Below the pieces are notes generated by a model. It searched no databases and was not told where the DNA came from. It saw only the letters and a list, made by a program, of their open reading frames with translations. DNA of 57,432 bases from an uncultured Prevotellaceae bacterium. GTDB taxonomy: Bacteria; Bacteroidota; Bacteroidia; Bacteroidales; Bacteroidaceae. The stretch lies in assembly GCA_900315745.1 (NCBI GenBank), contig ONAG01000039.1:1-57432 (forward strand), in the 5' to 3' direction. The translations under genes and the position numbers were made by a program. Positions 9,901 to 18,390 of this stretch are shown in pieces (the first letter of the stretch is position 1; every line of letters starts with the position of its first letter).

Positions 9901-10078
9901 GCTCATACTCACCCAGGTTGTTGAGTGCATAGACACGGTTGTCTGCCTTGTTTAGCACATAAGGTGCATTGCCATCGTAGTCGGCGATGTTATCGACCAC
10001 TACAGGCACGATTGAGCCTTGTGCGAAGGTCATGCCTCCGAATAACAGACCCACGAATAAAAGTAATAGTTGTTTCAT
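6929..10078 (-). CDS. Large secreted multidomain protein (LamG-like, FIVAR-like, C-terminal tail)
   Basis: A 1049-residue protein with a signal peptide (MKQLLLLFVGLLFGGMTFAQ). Residues about 75-265 form a concanavalin/LamG-like sandwich of the 'IQYIETRLNTQTGYINTGY' type. Residues about 365-500 look like a second beta-sandwich, perhaps carbohydrate-binding. Residues about 515-640 form Ala- and Gln-rich helical segments of the FIVAR kind ('ALRNALDQALQQAKAVVGG'). The C-terminal third has a further beta-rich domain around 'FNQRAEVEPAWQIFNGSVWG'. It ends with the tail IYNLQGMQV...KGHIYIMNGKKFISK shared by other secreted proteins here. No catalytic motif was recognised, so it is probably a surface glycan-binding or adhesive protein. 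A promoter-like TAATTTTG lies upstream on the minus strand. Confidence 0.65.
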   Translation of the reverse strand: MKQLLLLFVGLLFGGMTFAQGSIVPVVVDNIADYDGNAPYVLNKADNRVYALNNLGEYERYGVYESVADLAIAKPVQLTQIQYIETRLNTQTGYINTGYIHKSGTRVVADVEITENSAQNWEAIFGARNGNWERNAFVVFSRSDKEQAWNKGCYSRTFEGDQRYEQPGTDEIPMNTRITVAAEGRTVTFTRQGESSPAASITAGEEGAVADDGVNTMYVFDLNTAGPDGFRRDNSRCYMKVYSFKIYEDGNLVRDFVPVVTEKGEAALKDVISGEVHAAEDGKVFLSPDGDEVANGGKGITVYEGKLVFNTTDQMLYKYVGGAFQLVGPRTYQPAEQRDGFADYRNMNNWETNPDHTVVYDGKINYDEATGMNEINNYEGIGGFEPLMVRIPTEEGESYNFSYKYTSSPYNSWHGVEMHTYVANFYDIWTSHSGLSVEGDVLATYSLPFDGTSEEKEVNLEFIANQDAETVVFQFGDVNDGALGFWFHFSDMKLQKLNYPETYPVINIYKPLLEELIPEVEAFNGSTTEALRNALDQALQQAKAVVGGDDMEAQRAALENLRQAFNDAKAINSGAFDALVKTIAMAKEEGLDTSDAEDFIANGTSQGQLDQVLRVLRDNRKTYHAEKQPNVFYGHDVQAGDFYLYNVGQQRFLTGGSDWGAHAALGMPGTLITLETIDTTEEPQEGEEVTNRPNPETDFHVNTHLQNGEENGIPKVYLTYRGYCDGPKAGAWRFVKLPNGNYNILQADYPDVYVKFNPYASVDGGNGDYSTVGTEERNVTEDDLDAQWILVSVADRDALLEKATADAPADASYKIVNPGFNQRAEVEPAWQIFNGSVWGRGGNHSDFALESWNTNDCSFSTSVPNLKPGFYLLSVQGFYRDGHHSDQARLITEEGVEPAQNAYVYCGMKDVLLPNIVTEANKAPGLGNMTSVGEYPDGIDQACQFFQLGLYKSHLLVEIDASGILDIGVAKDMKGHEGDWVVVDNFRLTYFGASQPTDEQIENFTGIDNPVIARVNGADGKIYNLQGMQVTQTVKGHIYIMNGKKFISK

Positions 10079-10113
10079 ATAATTATAGTTAATAGATTAT
10101 TAAATCTCTGCCA

Positions 10114-10121
10114 CAAAATTA
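10114..10121 (-). promoter_or_regulatory. Bacteroidetes -7 element for the 1049-aa protein gene
   Basis: On the minus strand TAATTTTG fits the Bacteroidetes -7 consensus TAnnTTTG, 36 bases before the start codon at 10078. No clear TTTG is found at the -33 position, so this is a partial match. Confidence 0.45.
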
Positions 10122-10176
10122 TGTTGTTTTTCGTGATGTTATAGGAAAAATCTATTCAGAAAAGGCTATTTGCGTG

Positions 10177-12255
10177 TCATTCGTCACAGTTGGGGTCAGA
10201 ATCCTCGGTTGCAGGTGCTTTAGGGAAAGCCGACAAGCGCAATCTGGCGGCACCCATGGGCACGAGTTGGATATTCTCCATCTCCTCGGAGCGTTGTGCG
10301 AATCGAGTTGGCAGCACATCCGTCATTCCAGTCTGGTCGAATCCCCATGAGGGTATTTTATGTCCTTTGGCAGTGAACAGAAGAGGAACCGACTCCAAAG
10401 TGAAAGGATAATTGTCGGAAGGCCAAGGTCTGTGTTCTATCTTGATGTCAACCGGCATGTTGTCATCATCCACACTGAGGGCATAGTTCCATGGTGACTG
10501 GGCGGAAATCTCATACGCCGGCCACAAGTTTTTGTCCACGCTCTCTTGCCAGTGAGAGTCATCCTGCACAATCTCCGGGTCGCTGCTGTCACGTTTGTGA
10601 TAATCCTCATCAATACACAATGACAGTGTCAGCGGTCCATAATCCACGCTAATGGAAGACTTGTTTTGCTGCCATACATGCGTCTTGATATGCATCGGCA
10701 TCTGGATGGTCACCTGGTCGTTGTCGTGCCATGTTCTTTCTATCCTCACATACTTGCCCGCCATGACCTGACCTTGGATGGGTTGCCCATTGACAGTGAC
10801 GGAGGCATTCTCCGTCCAATCAGGTATGCGCAGGTAAAGGGGGAAGTTCACAGGCTTGTCTGTCTTGATGGAGATGCCCACCCTATCCTCGAAAGGATAG
10901 AGAGTCTCCATGGCGAGAGACACCGTCTGTCCGCCACTTACCTGCGTGGTTGTCTCGTTGGCTGCATAAAGCATGGTGCATAGTCCGCCATCGTTGGTTG
11001 CCATTACCAGATGTTGGGCAAAATATGGCCATCCCATGCCGTGGTTGTGTTGGCAGCACCTGCTGCTGAATGGACTCATGGAGAGCATTCCCTTCAGGCT
11101 GTTGTCGATGCTTGGCGCATGGTTTTTCCCGTCGCTAACAACCATGTTTGGAGAGGTGATGTACCTCAGTGCCCGCATGTCGGGAGTGAGAGCCGCAGGC
11201 AGTGTGTTGAAAGCCACCATTTCGCAATGGTCAGCCCAGAAGGGGTCTCCGGTGATGCACATCATTATTTCGTCGCTTGCCATCTGTTCCACCACTGCAC
11301 AAGTCTCCGCACCCTGCCGAGGGTCTGTATAGCCAGGTCGAGCATTCTCGTCAGCACCATACATGCCACCAGGCACCTGTCCGTAACGACGCCTCATGGT
11401 AAAGTGGTTGTCGTAAGCCGCCTGCAGCATCCTGCCATCACCATCATACACATAATAGGTGGCAGGCTCACGGAAGCCCTGAGCCACATTGACACCATGC
11501 CAGTTGGGCAGGTCATCGCTCATGGTCCAATCGACACCACACCTGTGTAGCTTGTCTATGAGAGGCAATATAGACTTGTCACCCGTGAGGTTGTAGAGCC
11601 ACACCACACTCCATTCGTTGTCGCCACCACGTTTTTCCTGCCATAAACCTTTGAGGAAATGCTCGTCGGGAATGGAAAGTTCCCATTTGAAATAGTTGGT
11701 CATGGCTGTGAGCACCCGTTCGTCGCCACTATGCTCATAATAGGTCTGCAATGCCCATAGCATCGGCATTTTCGCCCATAGTTCGGGATTCTGAGTATTG
11801 CCGTCCATGGCATCAGGTCCAAGGATGCCATTAGGTTTCACGTTTTTCAATACAGCATCAAACCACACCTGCGCCTCCTGCTTCATTGCAGGTTCATCAA
11901 GTAAATAAGCCAAGGCGGAATACCCCCGAAGCCAGTAAGGCACTTCCTCCCATCCGTGGTCGCCCTTGTCGCTGAGCCATTGGTTGTTGTTCTTGTCAAG
12001 CCATGCGCTCACCGAGCCCAACTGCCCACAAAGTCCATTGCCCTGACGGACGAGAACCTCACGCAACCATCCCTTTGGTTGCACTTCGCCAATAGGCAGT
12101 TTCTTCAACAACCCGCCATGCAAGGGTGCACGAAAGCCATCGGCACCATCCAACGAAGGTCGGTCAAGGATGGTAACATTGTCCTGTGCGACAACAGCCG
12201 TTGCCGAAAGGACAAAGAAGAGGCAGAAGAATAGTTTACGGATGAAAGATGTCAT
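10177..12255 (-). CDS. GH127-type beta-L-arabinofuranosidase (DUF1680 fold)
   Basis: A 692-residue exported protein with a signal peptide ending near VVAQ. The GH127 start motif 'LPIGEVQPKGWLREVL' and an alpha/alpha barrel are visible. The zinc/cysteine active site known from HypBA1-type GH127 enzymes is recognisable: Glu317 and Cys319 in 'GAETCAVVEQ', and Cys400-Cys401 in 'SSRCCQHNHG'. All four metal-binding positions therefore seem present, with the first Cys of the CC pair as the expected nucleophile. The predicted reaction is release of terminal beta-L-arabinofuranose, but related families with other furanosides have the same architecture. Its start lies one base from the restored stop of the upstream gene (12257), so the two form an operon. 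It sits beside the PUL and may contribute side-chain removal. Confidence 0.8.
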   Translation of the reverse strand: MTSFIRKLFFCLFFVLSATAVVAQDNVTILDRPSLDGADGFRAPLHGGLLKKLPIGEVQPKGWLREVLVRQGNGLCGQLGSVSAWLDKNNNQWLSDKGDHGWEEVPYWLRGYSALAYLLDEPAMKQEAQVWFDAVLKNVKPNGILGPDAMDGNTQNPELWAKMPMLWALQTYYEHSGDERVLTAMTNYFKWELSIPDEHFLKGLWQEKRGGDNEWSVVWLYNLTGDKSILPLIDKLHRCGVDWTMSDDLPNWHGVNVAQGFREPATYYVYDGDGRMLQAAYDNHFTMRRRYGQVPGGMYGADENARPGYTDPRQGAETCAVVEQMASDEIMMCITGDPFWADHCEMVAFNTLPAALTPDMRALRYITSPNMVVSDGKNHAPSIDNSLKGMLSMSPFSSRCCQHNHGMGWPYFAQHLVMATNDGGLCTMLYAANETTTQVSGGQTVSLAMETLYPFEDRVGISIKTDKPVNFPLYLRIPDWTENASVTVNGQPIQGQVMAGKYVRIERTWHDNDQVTIQMPMHIKTHVWQQNKSSISVDYGPLTLSLCIDEDYHKRDSSDPEIVQDDSHWQESVDKNLWPAYEISAQSPWNYALSVDDDNMPVDIKIEHRPWPSDNYPFTLESVPLLFTAKGHKIPSWGFDQTGMTDVLPTRFAQRSEEMENIQLVPMGAARLRLSAFPKAPATEDSDPNCDE

Positions 12256-12256
12256 G

Positions 12257-12941
12257 TCAATAAATGATTTTTTTACCTTTTACTATATAAATGCCATATT
12301 GTGGATGCTCCACTCGTTGGCCACAGAGATTCAACAGCATCATCCACAACTTGGAGGATGGCGTCACTATCATCATAAGTAAGCATTGTGAACCCATAGT
12401 CGATGTGGCCTCCTCCCCAACCCTGCATCAGCGACACCGCCAACACATTGTCGCCCTCTTTCAGAAGAGCCTTGTGCCGTGATGTCAGCGTGCGACTGAG
12501 ATAATCATTGTCGTTCCAGCCTGTGATGCTCCAAAACGAGGTGCCGTTGAGATAAAAACGTGGATTCTCGTCGTAGCTGCATGTTACGGTCAGCGTGCTG
12601 CGGTCAAGTGCTGCGATGTCGGCGGCAGAGAGAGTGAAATGCCGACGGATGAGAAGAGGCTGCACCTGGCTTGCCCAAAAAGTGTGGAGGAACTGGTCGT
12701 CACTATTGCTGAAAGGTCCATGTCCCCAGATCCACTCGTCCTCGTTGGCGCACCTGCCAGTCCATCTAATATCATCGATATTGTTCAAATCATCATTACT
12801 ATTAAGCAGATAATAGACACACTCCCAAGGACCTTGTTCCTTTGTAGGAAGAAGCACCTTTGTTGTCTGAGCATTTATGTCTGTCTGAATAATCAAGAGC
12901 AAAGGCAACACGAAAAGCCGGAAAGATAGTTGATTTACCAT
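12257..12941 (-). pseudogene. Secreted galactose-binding-like domain protein, frameshifted at its C-terminus
   Basis: A signal peptide (MVNQLSFRLFVLPLLLIIQ) precedes a beta-sandwich with the pattern 'LLIRRHFTLSAADIAALD', 'ENPRFYLNGTSFW', 'LLKEGDNVLAVSLMQGWGGG', the same module inserted in the two DUF4965 proteins of the PUL. In the present frame the protein ends at 12273 with an atypical sequence. In the next frame, from about 12331, it reads NLCGQRVEHPQYGIYIVKGK and stops at 12257. This is the C-terminal tail found on other secreted proteins here, and it abuts the GH127 start at 12255. A two-base loss inside what should be 'VYNLCGQRV', or one inserted base, explains the shift. Function is probably glycan binding. 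It may be a sequencing error. Confidence 0.7.
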
Positions 12942-12960
12942 TAGATTTATTATTACATGG

Positions 12961-12968
12961 CAAAGTTA
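12961..12968 (-). promoter_or_regulatory. Putative -7 element of the GH127 operon
   Basis: TAACTTTG on the minus strand matches TAnnTTTG, 19 bases before the start at 12941. The -33 region lacks a TTTG (TGTG is found instead), so support is partial. It is part of the 148-bp divergent region shared with the HTCS gene. Confidence 0.45.
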
Positions 12969-13052
12969 GTGTGAACTGGAGCCACACTTAGGAAAAAAAA
13001 CGTTCAAAAAAGGACAAAACCCGTGAAATACGCCGTTATTGGACATGAAAGG

Positions 13053-13084
13053 TTTGTCCATATCATGAATAATGTATATATTTG
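13053..13084 (+). promoter_or_regulatory. Promoter of the HTCS gene, possibly giving a leaderless mRNA
   Basis: TTTG at 13053-13056 and TATATTTG at 13077-13084 are separated by 20 bases, an exact fit to the Bacteroidetes -33/-7 consensus. The preferred start codon ATG 13090 begins only five bases after the -7 box, where transcription is expected to start. The mRNA may therefore have little or no 5' leader. The alternative ATG at 13072 would lie inside the promoter. Confidence 0.7.
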
Positions 13085-13089
13085 CTGCA

Positions 13090-16000
13090 ATGAAAAACTA
13101 TGTCAAGATATTGTTACTGGTCCTTTTGACCGCAGGCACGGCAAGTTTCTTACTTGCCCAGCATCCCAATGTCTCAAAGTTTTTCACCACCAGCAACGGA
13201 CTATCCGACAACTCCGCCATCTGTGCCCTTCGCGACCGTTACGGCATGCTCTGGGTGGGAACGGAGAACGGCCTCAACTATTTTGACGGCAGTCGCATCA
13301 AGGCGTATTTCGACATGGCAGGCGACACCAACACCGACGAGGCAAACAGTGTTATTTCAATCTATGAGCATGATGACGACATCTGGCTTGGAGGCACAGC
13401 CGGTCTCTACATTCTCAACCGCCAGAGCAACACCTACCATCGTTTTGACCACCGCACTCGCTATGGAGTGATGATAAGTTCGGCAGTGTCGAAAATGCTT
13501 GGCACGCCCCAAAACAATATTTGGATACTTACCCACGGACAAGGCATTTTTGTATATGACACGAAGACCGACAGCCTCTATCAAGACAGTCGCCATGGCA
13601 GTTTCTACTGTGATGCGAAGTTAGGCTCCGATGGTCTTGTATATGCCGCCACTCTTTCTGGGAATTTGGTTGTCTATAGAGCCGACGGACAGATTGTTCG
13701 TGAGTATCAGGTAGGCGGCTATGAGAATGACAAGAACCCCATCTGCCTTGCCATCAGCGGCAACACTTTGTGGTTGGGCTACAACACCAGTATCCTTCGG
13801 CTCACCACCGACAGCATCATGACTCAAGCCACCCTGCCAGCAACAGGCTCCATCCACAGCCTCTGTGCCGACAATAGCGGCAACCTAATCATAGGCAGCG
13901 ATGACGGCGTGTTCATATATGCCCCCAAATCGGGTCAATTAGACCATATCAGCCAGACAGAGGCAGGACAAAGCATGCTAAGTGACAACACGGTGAACAG
14001 CATCCTATGGGATAGCGACAGCACGCTGCTTGTTCTAACAAAAATGGGCGGCATTAACATGATGTCGGTGAAACAAAGCGGACTGGTTTATGTGCCACTG
14101 CCACAGCGTAATGTTTCTGGCAGGAACATCGTGAAGGCGCTCTGCCGAGGCTCGAACGACCAATTGTGGATAGGCACGGAGCATGGCCTATATCGCGCAT
14201 TCTATGAAACCAAGAAGATAGAGCCCTATGCACAGGGACAGCTCAACGAGGAAATCACCTCGCTGGCACTTGACGGCAACGACCTATGGATAGGCACTCG
14301 CCACCATGGGCTCCGCATCCTGAACACAACAACAGGCAAGGTCACATCGCTCACCTATTCAGCTAACAAGCCCTATACCATACCAAGCAATGAGGTGAAC
14401 AGCATCTACCGCACCCGCGAGGGCGAAATTTACGTGCTCACCTCATGGGGTCTGAACCGCTACGACCGTGCCACAGGACATTTTTATGGTTATGCCAGCA
14501 TAAGCGCCATGACCTCGTTCATCTGCATGGAAGAGGCATCTAATGGTTGGCTGTGGGCGTCTTCGGGTAACAGGGGGCTATACTGCAAGCGTGTCAAGGG
14601 TGGCGGTTTTGAGCGATTCATGTCGGAAGCCCTCGGCAAGCAGACTGTCGTGGTGCTGCACCAAGACAGCCGGGGCGACCTGTGGGCAGCCGTGAATGGT
14701 GGAGGACTCTACCGGTACAACGCTGACAAGGAAGATTTCGAGCGTTACAACAATGAGCACTCCATACTGAACAACCAAGTGGTGAGTTTCATCGAGGAAG
14801 ACGACCAAGGAGTGCTCTGGTTAGGAACATCGGCAGGCATCATAAGGGTAAGTCCATCTCGTGACGTGCGCGATGTGCAAGTGTTTGAGCAGATGCCCAA
14901 CTACGATGCGGGACTGCTGCGCCACTCCTCATGCGCCCATGGCTATGGCCAGATACTCTTCGGAGCCGACGGCGGCATCTATAAGTTCACTGCCAACAGC
15001 CTGCATTCTGCCAACCGTCTGCAACGCGTCTATGTGAACGACATATCATTTCCTTTTGCCGCCGACAACCAAGCCGAGCTCGACCGACTTGGACTCGACG
15101 TGCTGCTTTACACCCGCAAATCGATAGAGTTGCCTTTCTCCGACAACAGTTTCACACTGCACTTCGCCTCCACATTCTATTCTGACACGCCCACTCCACA
15201 GTTTGAGTACATGCTTGAAGGCATAGACAAGACTTGGGCTCATGGCACCGGAACGGAAGCCACCTATGCCAAACTCCCTCCAGGGAACTACACGTTCTTG
15301 CTTCGCGATGCCCACCAGACAGACAAAGCATCCATGGCGCGCCTTGAAATCACCATTCTTCCACCATGGTATCGCACCACACTCGCATATATTATCTATG
15401 CCCTCTTGGTCATCGCCGCAGCTGCTGGCATCAACTTCATAGCACAGCGCCGGATAAGGCAACGCTACCAGAGGCAGATGAACGATTTTCAGCAACAACA
15501 GGAAAAAGAGACTTTCCAATCCAAGATAAGGTTCTTCATAGACCTCGTACATGAGATACGCACCCCGCTCACTCTGATGAGCCTTCCATTGGAAGCCATG
15601 GAGGAAGCCACCGACCCGGAGACATCACGCAAGAGTCTTGCCGCTGTGCGCCGCAACATGCACTATCTGTTGGGAGTCACCAATCAGTTGCTCGACTTCC
15701 AAAAACAGGAAAATGGTGGCATCACGTTGGTCTGCAAACCCACCGACATCGGTGAGATGCTGCTCCAAATCTACGACCAGTTCAGCGAGGCATTAAAAGT
15801 TCAGGGCAAGCATATTGAAATGCAGTTGCCCGACGAGCCTGTGGTGCTCTCCATCGACAGCGACAAGATGATGAAAGTGATGATGAACCTGGTGGGCAAT
15901 GCTCAGAAATACACCAAAGACACCATCATCATCCGACTCAGCAAGAAAGGCAATGACTTCGTGGAAATCGCCATCATCGACAATGGCGACGGCGTAGCCA

Positions 16001-17031
16001 TCGAGGACCGTGATAAGATTTTCGACCGCTACTACCAGATAGCCAATGAAAAGGCAAACGTAACTATAGGCACTGGATTGGGACTGGCGTATGCGAGGAT
16101 GATAGCGGAGGCACATGGGGGCAGTCTGAATTATGAGGACGCCCCAGGCGGTGGAGCCTGCTTCATCACTAAACTGAGCACACACGCCACCACGCAAGCC
16201 ATACAGGAAACAGGCAAATCCAAAGAGAAGGAGACCAGTCAAATTGTCGAGACAGAGGCATCACGGCAGTTCAGGGTGCTTCTTGTGGAGGACAATGAGG
16301 AGTTGCTGAAGGCGACAGCCGACTCAATAAAGAAATGGTATAAAGTATTAAAAGCCCGTGATGGCTTGGAGGCACTCGACCTGTTGAAATACCAGGAGGT
16401 GGATGTGATAGTGAGCGATGTGATGATGCCCCGCATGGATGGCACCACACTATGCCGACAACTGAAACAAGACTTAGAGACCTCACACATCCCCGTGATT
16501 CTGCTAACCGCAAAAGTCACCGTGGAAGCCAAGGTGGAGGGTATGGAAAGCGGTGCCGACATCTATCTGGAGAAACCCTTCTCCATTCGCCAACTCCACT
16601 TGCAGATAGAGAACCTGTTACGACTCCGCCAGCAGTTCTACCAACGCATGAGAAAGATTGACGGCTCGCAGTCCACCTCGGTCATGGAAGAGAAGCCATT
16701 GGGACTGAACGAACAGGACATGCAGTTTGTGAACAACATGCAAAAGTCGGTGGCAGAGAACATGCACGACGAGGAATACACCATCGACACACTGGCAGAG
16801 CAGTTGAACATGAGTCGCAGCAGTTTCTACCGCAAAATCAAGGCTCTCACAGGCATGACACCTGTCGATTACCTGAAGACGGCACGGATGAACGAGGCAG
16901 CACGACTATTGGGCGAAGGCATGCGCAGCAGTGAGGTAGCCGAGCGAGTGGGCTTCACCTCAAGCAGTTATTTCGCCAAGTGTTTCCGCGCGCAGTTCGG
17001 TTGCCTACCGAAAGACTATAAAGCAAAATAA
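13090..17031 (+). CDS. Hybrid two-component system sensor/regulator (HTCS) of the PUL
   Basis: A 1313-residue single-chain regulator. The start at ATG 13090 gives a clean signal peptide (MKNYVKILLLVLLTAG). The periplasmic sensor is two seven-bladed propellers with repeated 'LWVGTENGLNYF' / 'LWIGTRHHGL' motifs (about residues 30-640), then a Y_Y_Y domain. A membrane segment lies near residues 760-785. The cytoplasmic part has a histidine kinase with H-box LVHEIRTPLTL (His821), N-box 'NLVGNAQKYT' and G-box 'GTGLGLAYA', then a receiver domain with phospho-acceptor Asp1110 in VIVSDVMMPRMDG, and a C-terminal AraC-type DNA-binding domain (about 1215-1313). In this family the sensor binds an oligosaccharide from the target glycan and activates the susCD operon. 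Here the operon starts 1.4 kb downstream, past the divergent GH43-like gene. Confidence 0.95.
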   Translation: MKNYVKILLLVLLTAGTASFLLAQHPNVSKFFTTSNGLSDNSAICALRDRYGMLWVGTENGLNYFDGSRIKAYFDMAGDTNTDEANSVISIYEHDDDIWLGGTAGLYILNRQSNTYHRFDHRTRYGVMISSAVSKMLGTPQNNIWILTHGQGIFVYDTKTDSLYQDSRHGSFYCDAKLGSDGLVYAATLSGNLVVYRADGQIVREYQVGGYENDKNPICLAISGNTLWLGYNTSILRLTTDSIMTQATLPATGSIHSLCADNSGNLIIGSDDGVFIYAPKSGQLDHISQTEAGQSMLSDNTVNSILWDSDSTLLVLTKMGGINMMSVKQSGLVYVPLPQRNVSGRNIVKALCRGSNDQLWIGTEHGLYRAFYETKKIEPYAQGQLNEEITSLALDGNDLWIGTRHHGLRILNTTTGKVTSLTYSANKPYTIPSNEVNSIYRTREGEIYVLTSWGLNRYDRATGHFYGYASISAMTSFICMEEASNGWLWASSGNRGLYCKRVKGGGFERFMSEALGKQTVVVLHQDSRGDLWAAVNGGGLYRYNADKEDFERYNNEHSILNNQVVSFIEEDDQGVLWLGTSAGIIRVSPSRDVRDVQVFEQMPNYDAGLLRHSSCAHGYGQILFGADGGIYKFTANSLHSANRLQRVYVNDISFPFAADNQAELDRLGLDVLLYTRKSIELPFSDNSFTLHFASTFYSDTPTPQFEYMLEGIDKTWAHGTGTEATYAKLPPGNYTFLLRDAHQTDKASMARLEITILPPWYRTTLAYIIYALLVIAAAAGINFIAQRRIRQRYQRQMNDFQQQQEKETFQSKIRFFIDLVHEIRTPLTLMSLPLEAMEEATDPETSRKSLAAVRRNMHYLLGVTNQLLDFQKQENGGITLVCKPTDIGEMLLQIYDQFSEALKVQGKHIEMQLPDEPVVLSIDSDKMMKVMMNLVGNAQKYTKDTIIIRLSKKGNDFVEIAIIDNGDGVAIEDRDKIFDRYYQIANEKANVTIGTGLGLAYARMIAEAHGGSLNYEDAPGGGACFITKLSTHATTQAIQETGKSKEKETSQIVETEASRQFRVLLVEDNEELLKATADSIKKWYKVLKARDGLEALDLLKYQEVDVIVSDVMMPRMDGTTLCRQLKQDLETSHIPVILLTAKVTVEAKVEGMESGADIYLEKPFSIRQLHLQIENLLRLRQQFYQRMRKIDGSQSTSVMEEKPLGLNEQDMQFVNNMQKSVAENMHDEEYTIDTLAEQLNMSRSSFYRKIKALTGMTPVDYLKTARMNEAARLLGEGMRSSEVAERVGFTSSSYFAKCFRAQFGCLPKDYKAK

Positions 17032-17060
17032 GATTGGTGTGTCTTAACCTAAAAAGACAT

Positions 17061-18107
17061 TCAGTCAGACAATGGCTTGCCAAACTCCGGCAAGCCGTTT
17101 TTGTTCCATTTGATTTGTTGCACCCATATCCCCCTGTGCCACTGTCCCTCCATCAGCACATTTGCCTCATAAAGCATCTCTGGCTGTTCACCTTCCTGGA
17201 TATTGAGCAACGAGATGTTTGATGTGCCATACATCTTGTTGACATCATCAGGAACGAAGAGCGGCTCCTGTTCCTTGGTCCAAGAGTTGGGATCGAGCAA
17301 ATCGGCATCTGTGCGTGCGTGAAGCATGCCCAACGAATGATAAACAGTCCAGATGCCACTTGCAGAATAGCACACGCAAACATGTCGTCCATCTGGTGTG
17401 ACAAAAGCCTCTGGATTCTCGTTCACGAAAATAGGATAATTGGAACGGTCGCCATTGGGGTTGATCCACTGCCGCTCCCATTCCAATTCAGGTTTGGAGA
17501 GCATCACTCTTTCAGAACTGAGAGTCCAAGGATTCTCCATCCTTGCTATATAAATGCATTGAGTCTCAGTCTCTTTTCTACGGTTTTCCCATCCCGACCA
17601 CAGCAAATATTGCTTGCCCTCGACTATCACACTTGTTGGATGTAGCCCGAAATTCCACTCATCGTTTGTCTTTATTGCACCCTTCAATTTGAATTCGCCA
17701 CTCATGGGGTTTTCGGATGGGTTTTCGAGCACATATAGCTGATGGTTGTCTGTGTTGCCATCGTCTGCCTCGAAATAAAGATACCATTTATCATTTATGC
17801 GGTGAAGTTCAGGCGACCAGATGTGCGACATCGAATCGGCATGCCATACCACACGTCTGTTGCCCTTTGAAAGGAGTTCTGCTGATTTTGCCTCATAGAG
17901 AACGATGCTGTCGGCACTTTCCAATTGCATGGTGTAGTAGCATTTGCCTTCCCACATGACGGCATACGGATAGCAGCCCTGTTCAAAGACCAGGTTCCTC
18001 CCGCCGCCATGAGATGCCGAACCACATTGAGTAGTCACCATCATTAGCAGCATTGCCAGCAAGAAAAACACGATATGTCGAACCCTCCACTTCAAAGCGA
18101 TAGACAA
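17061..18107 (-). CDS. GH43-like five-bladed propeller lipoprotein with altered active-site residues
   Basis: A 348-residue lipoprotein (lipobox TTQC, Cys28). The fold matches GH43: 'IWSPELHRINDKWYLYFE' (blade II), 'DDGNTDNHQLYVLE', 'YLLWSGWE', and 'CVCYSASGIWT'. The usual GH43 triad is an Asp base in an 'ADP' motif, an Asp pKa modulator in a 'IDPT'-like motif, and a Glu acid. Here the first motif reads GCYPYAV (Tyr46 in place of Asp), the second reads GLHPTSV (His156 in place of Asp), and only the Glu230 position (NENPE) is kept. It may be a binding protein or use another mechanism. Family precedent is alpha-L-arabinofuranosidase or galactofuranosidase. It is transcribed away from the susCD operon and converges on the HTCS gene. 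Confidence 0.75.
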   Translation of the reverse strand: MSIALKWRVRHIVFFLLAMLLMMVTTQCGSASHGGGRNLVFEQGCYPYAVMWEGKCYYTMQLESADSIVLYEAKSAELLSKGNRRVVWHADSMSHIWSPELHRINDKWYLYFEADDGNTDNHQLYVLENPSENPMSGEFKLKGAIKTNDEWNFGLHPTSVIVEGKQYLLWSGWENRRKETETQCIYIARMENPWTLSSERVMLSKPELEWERQWINPNGDRSNYPIFVNENPEAFVTPDGRHVCVCYSASGIWTVYHSLGMLHARTDADLLDPNSWTKEQEPLFVPDDVNKMYGTSNISLLNIQEGEQPEMLYEANVLMEGQWHRGIWVQQIKWNKNGLPEFGKPLSD

Positions 18108-18390
18108 TTAGATAGGTTAATAGTGCAAAATTAAATAAAAAAATGATATTCAAAGTCGGATGAGAGAAAAAAAGTAAAAATTTCTCCAAAGAGCGTTATA
18201 TACGTTATAAAAAAAATGATGCACTCCCCTGTTCAAACCACAGCCGCATGACACAAAATTGCTATCATGACACACGTTTTGCCTTATTTGAACGGTATTT
18301 TTCCCTTTCTGTTGCCGTTATTTGCTTATTTTGCAAGCAAATCACACAAACATCCGAATAATTATTAACCTAAAGAATATTCAAAGACTT
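18108..18390. promoter_or_regulatory. Divergent control region of the PUL
   Basis: The 283-bp gap separates the GH43-like gene (minus) from the first gene of the susCD operon (plus). For the minus gene TAATTTTG lies at 18126-18133 with TTTG at 18151-18154; the 17-bp spacing is shorter than the usual 19-21. For the plus operon a TTATTTTG at 18326-18333 is an approximate -7 box. A perfect inverted repeat TTTGCTT / AAGCAAA (18321-18341) overlaps it and could be a regulator site. No coding sequence is seen here; an upstream in-frame ATG at 18322 is inside this promoter region. Confidence 0.5.

Noticed and set aside
9011-9955. Open frame of 314 codons on the plus strand
   Set aside because: It is antisense to the 1049-aa secreted protein, which has a signal peptide and recognisable domains; the antisense product has none.
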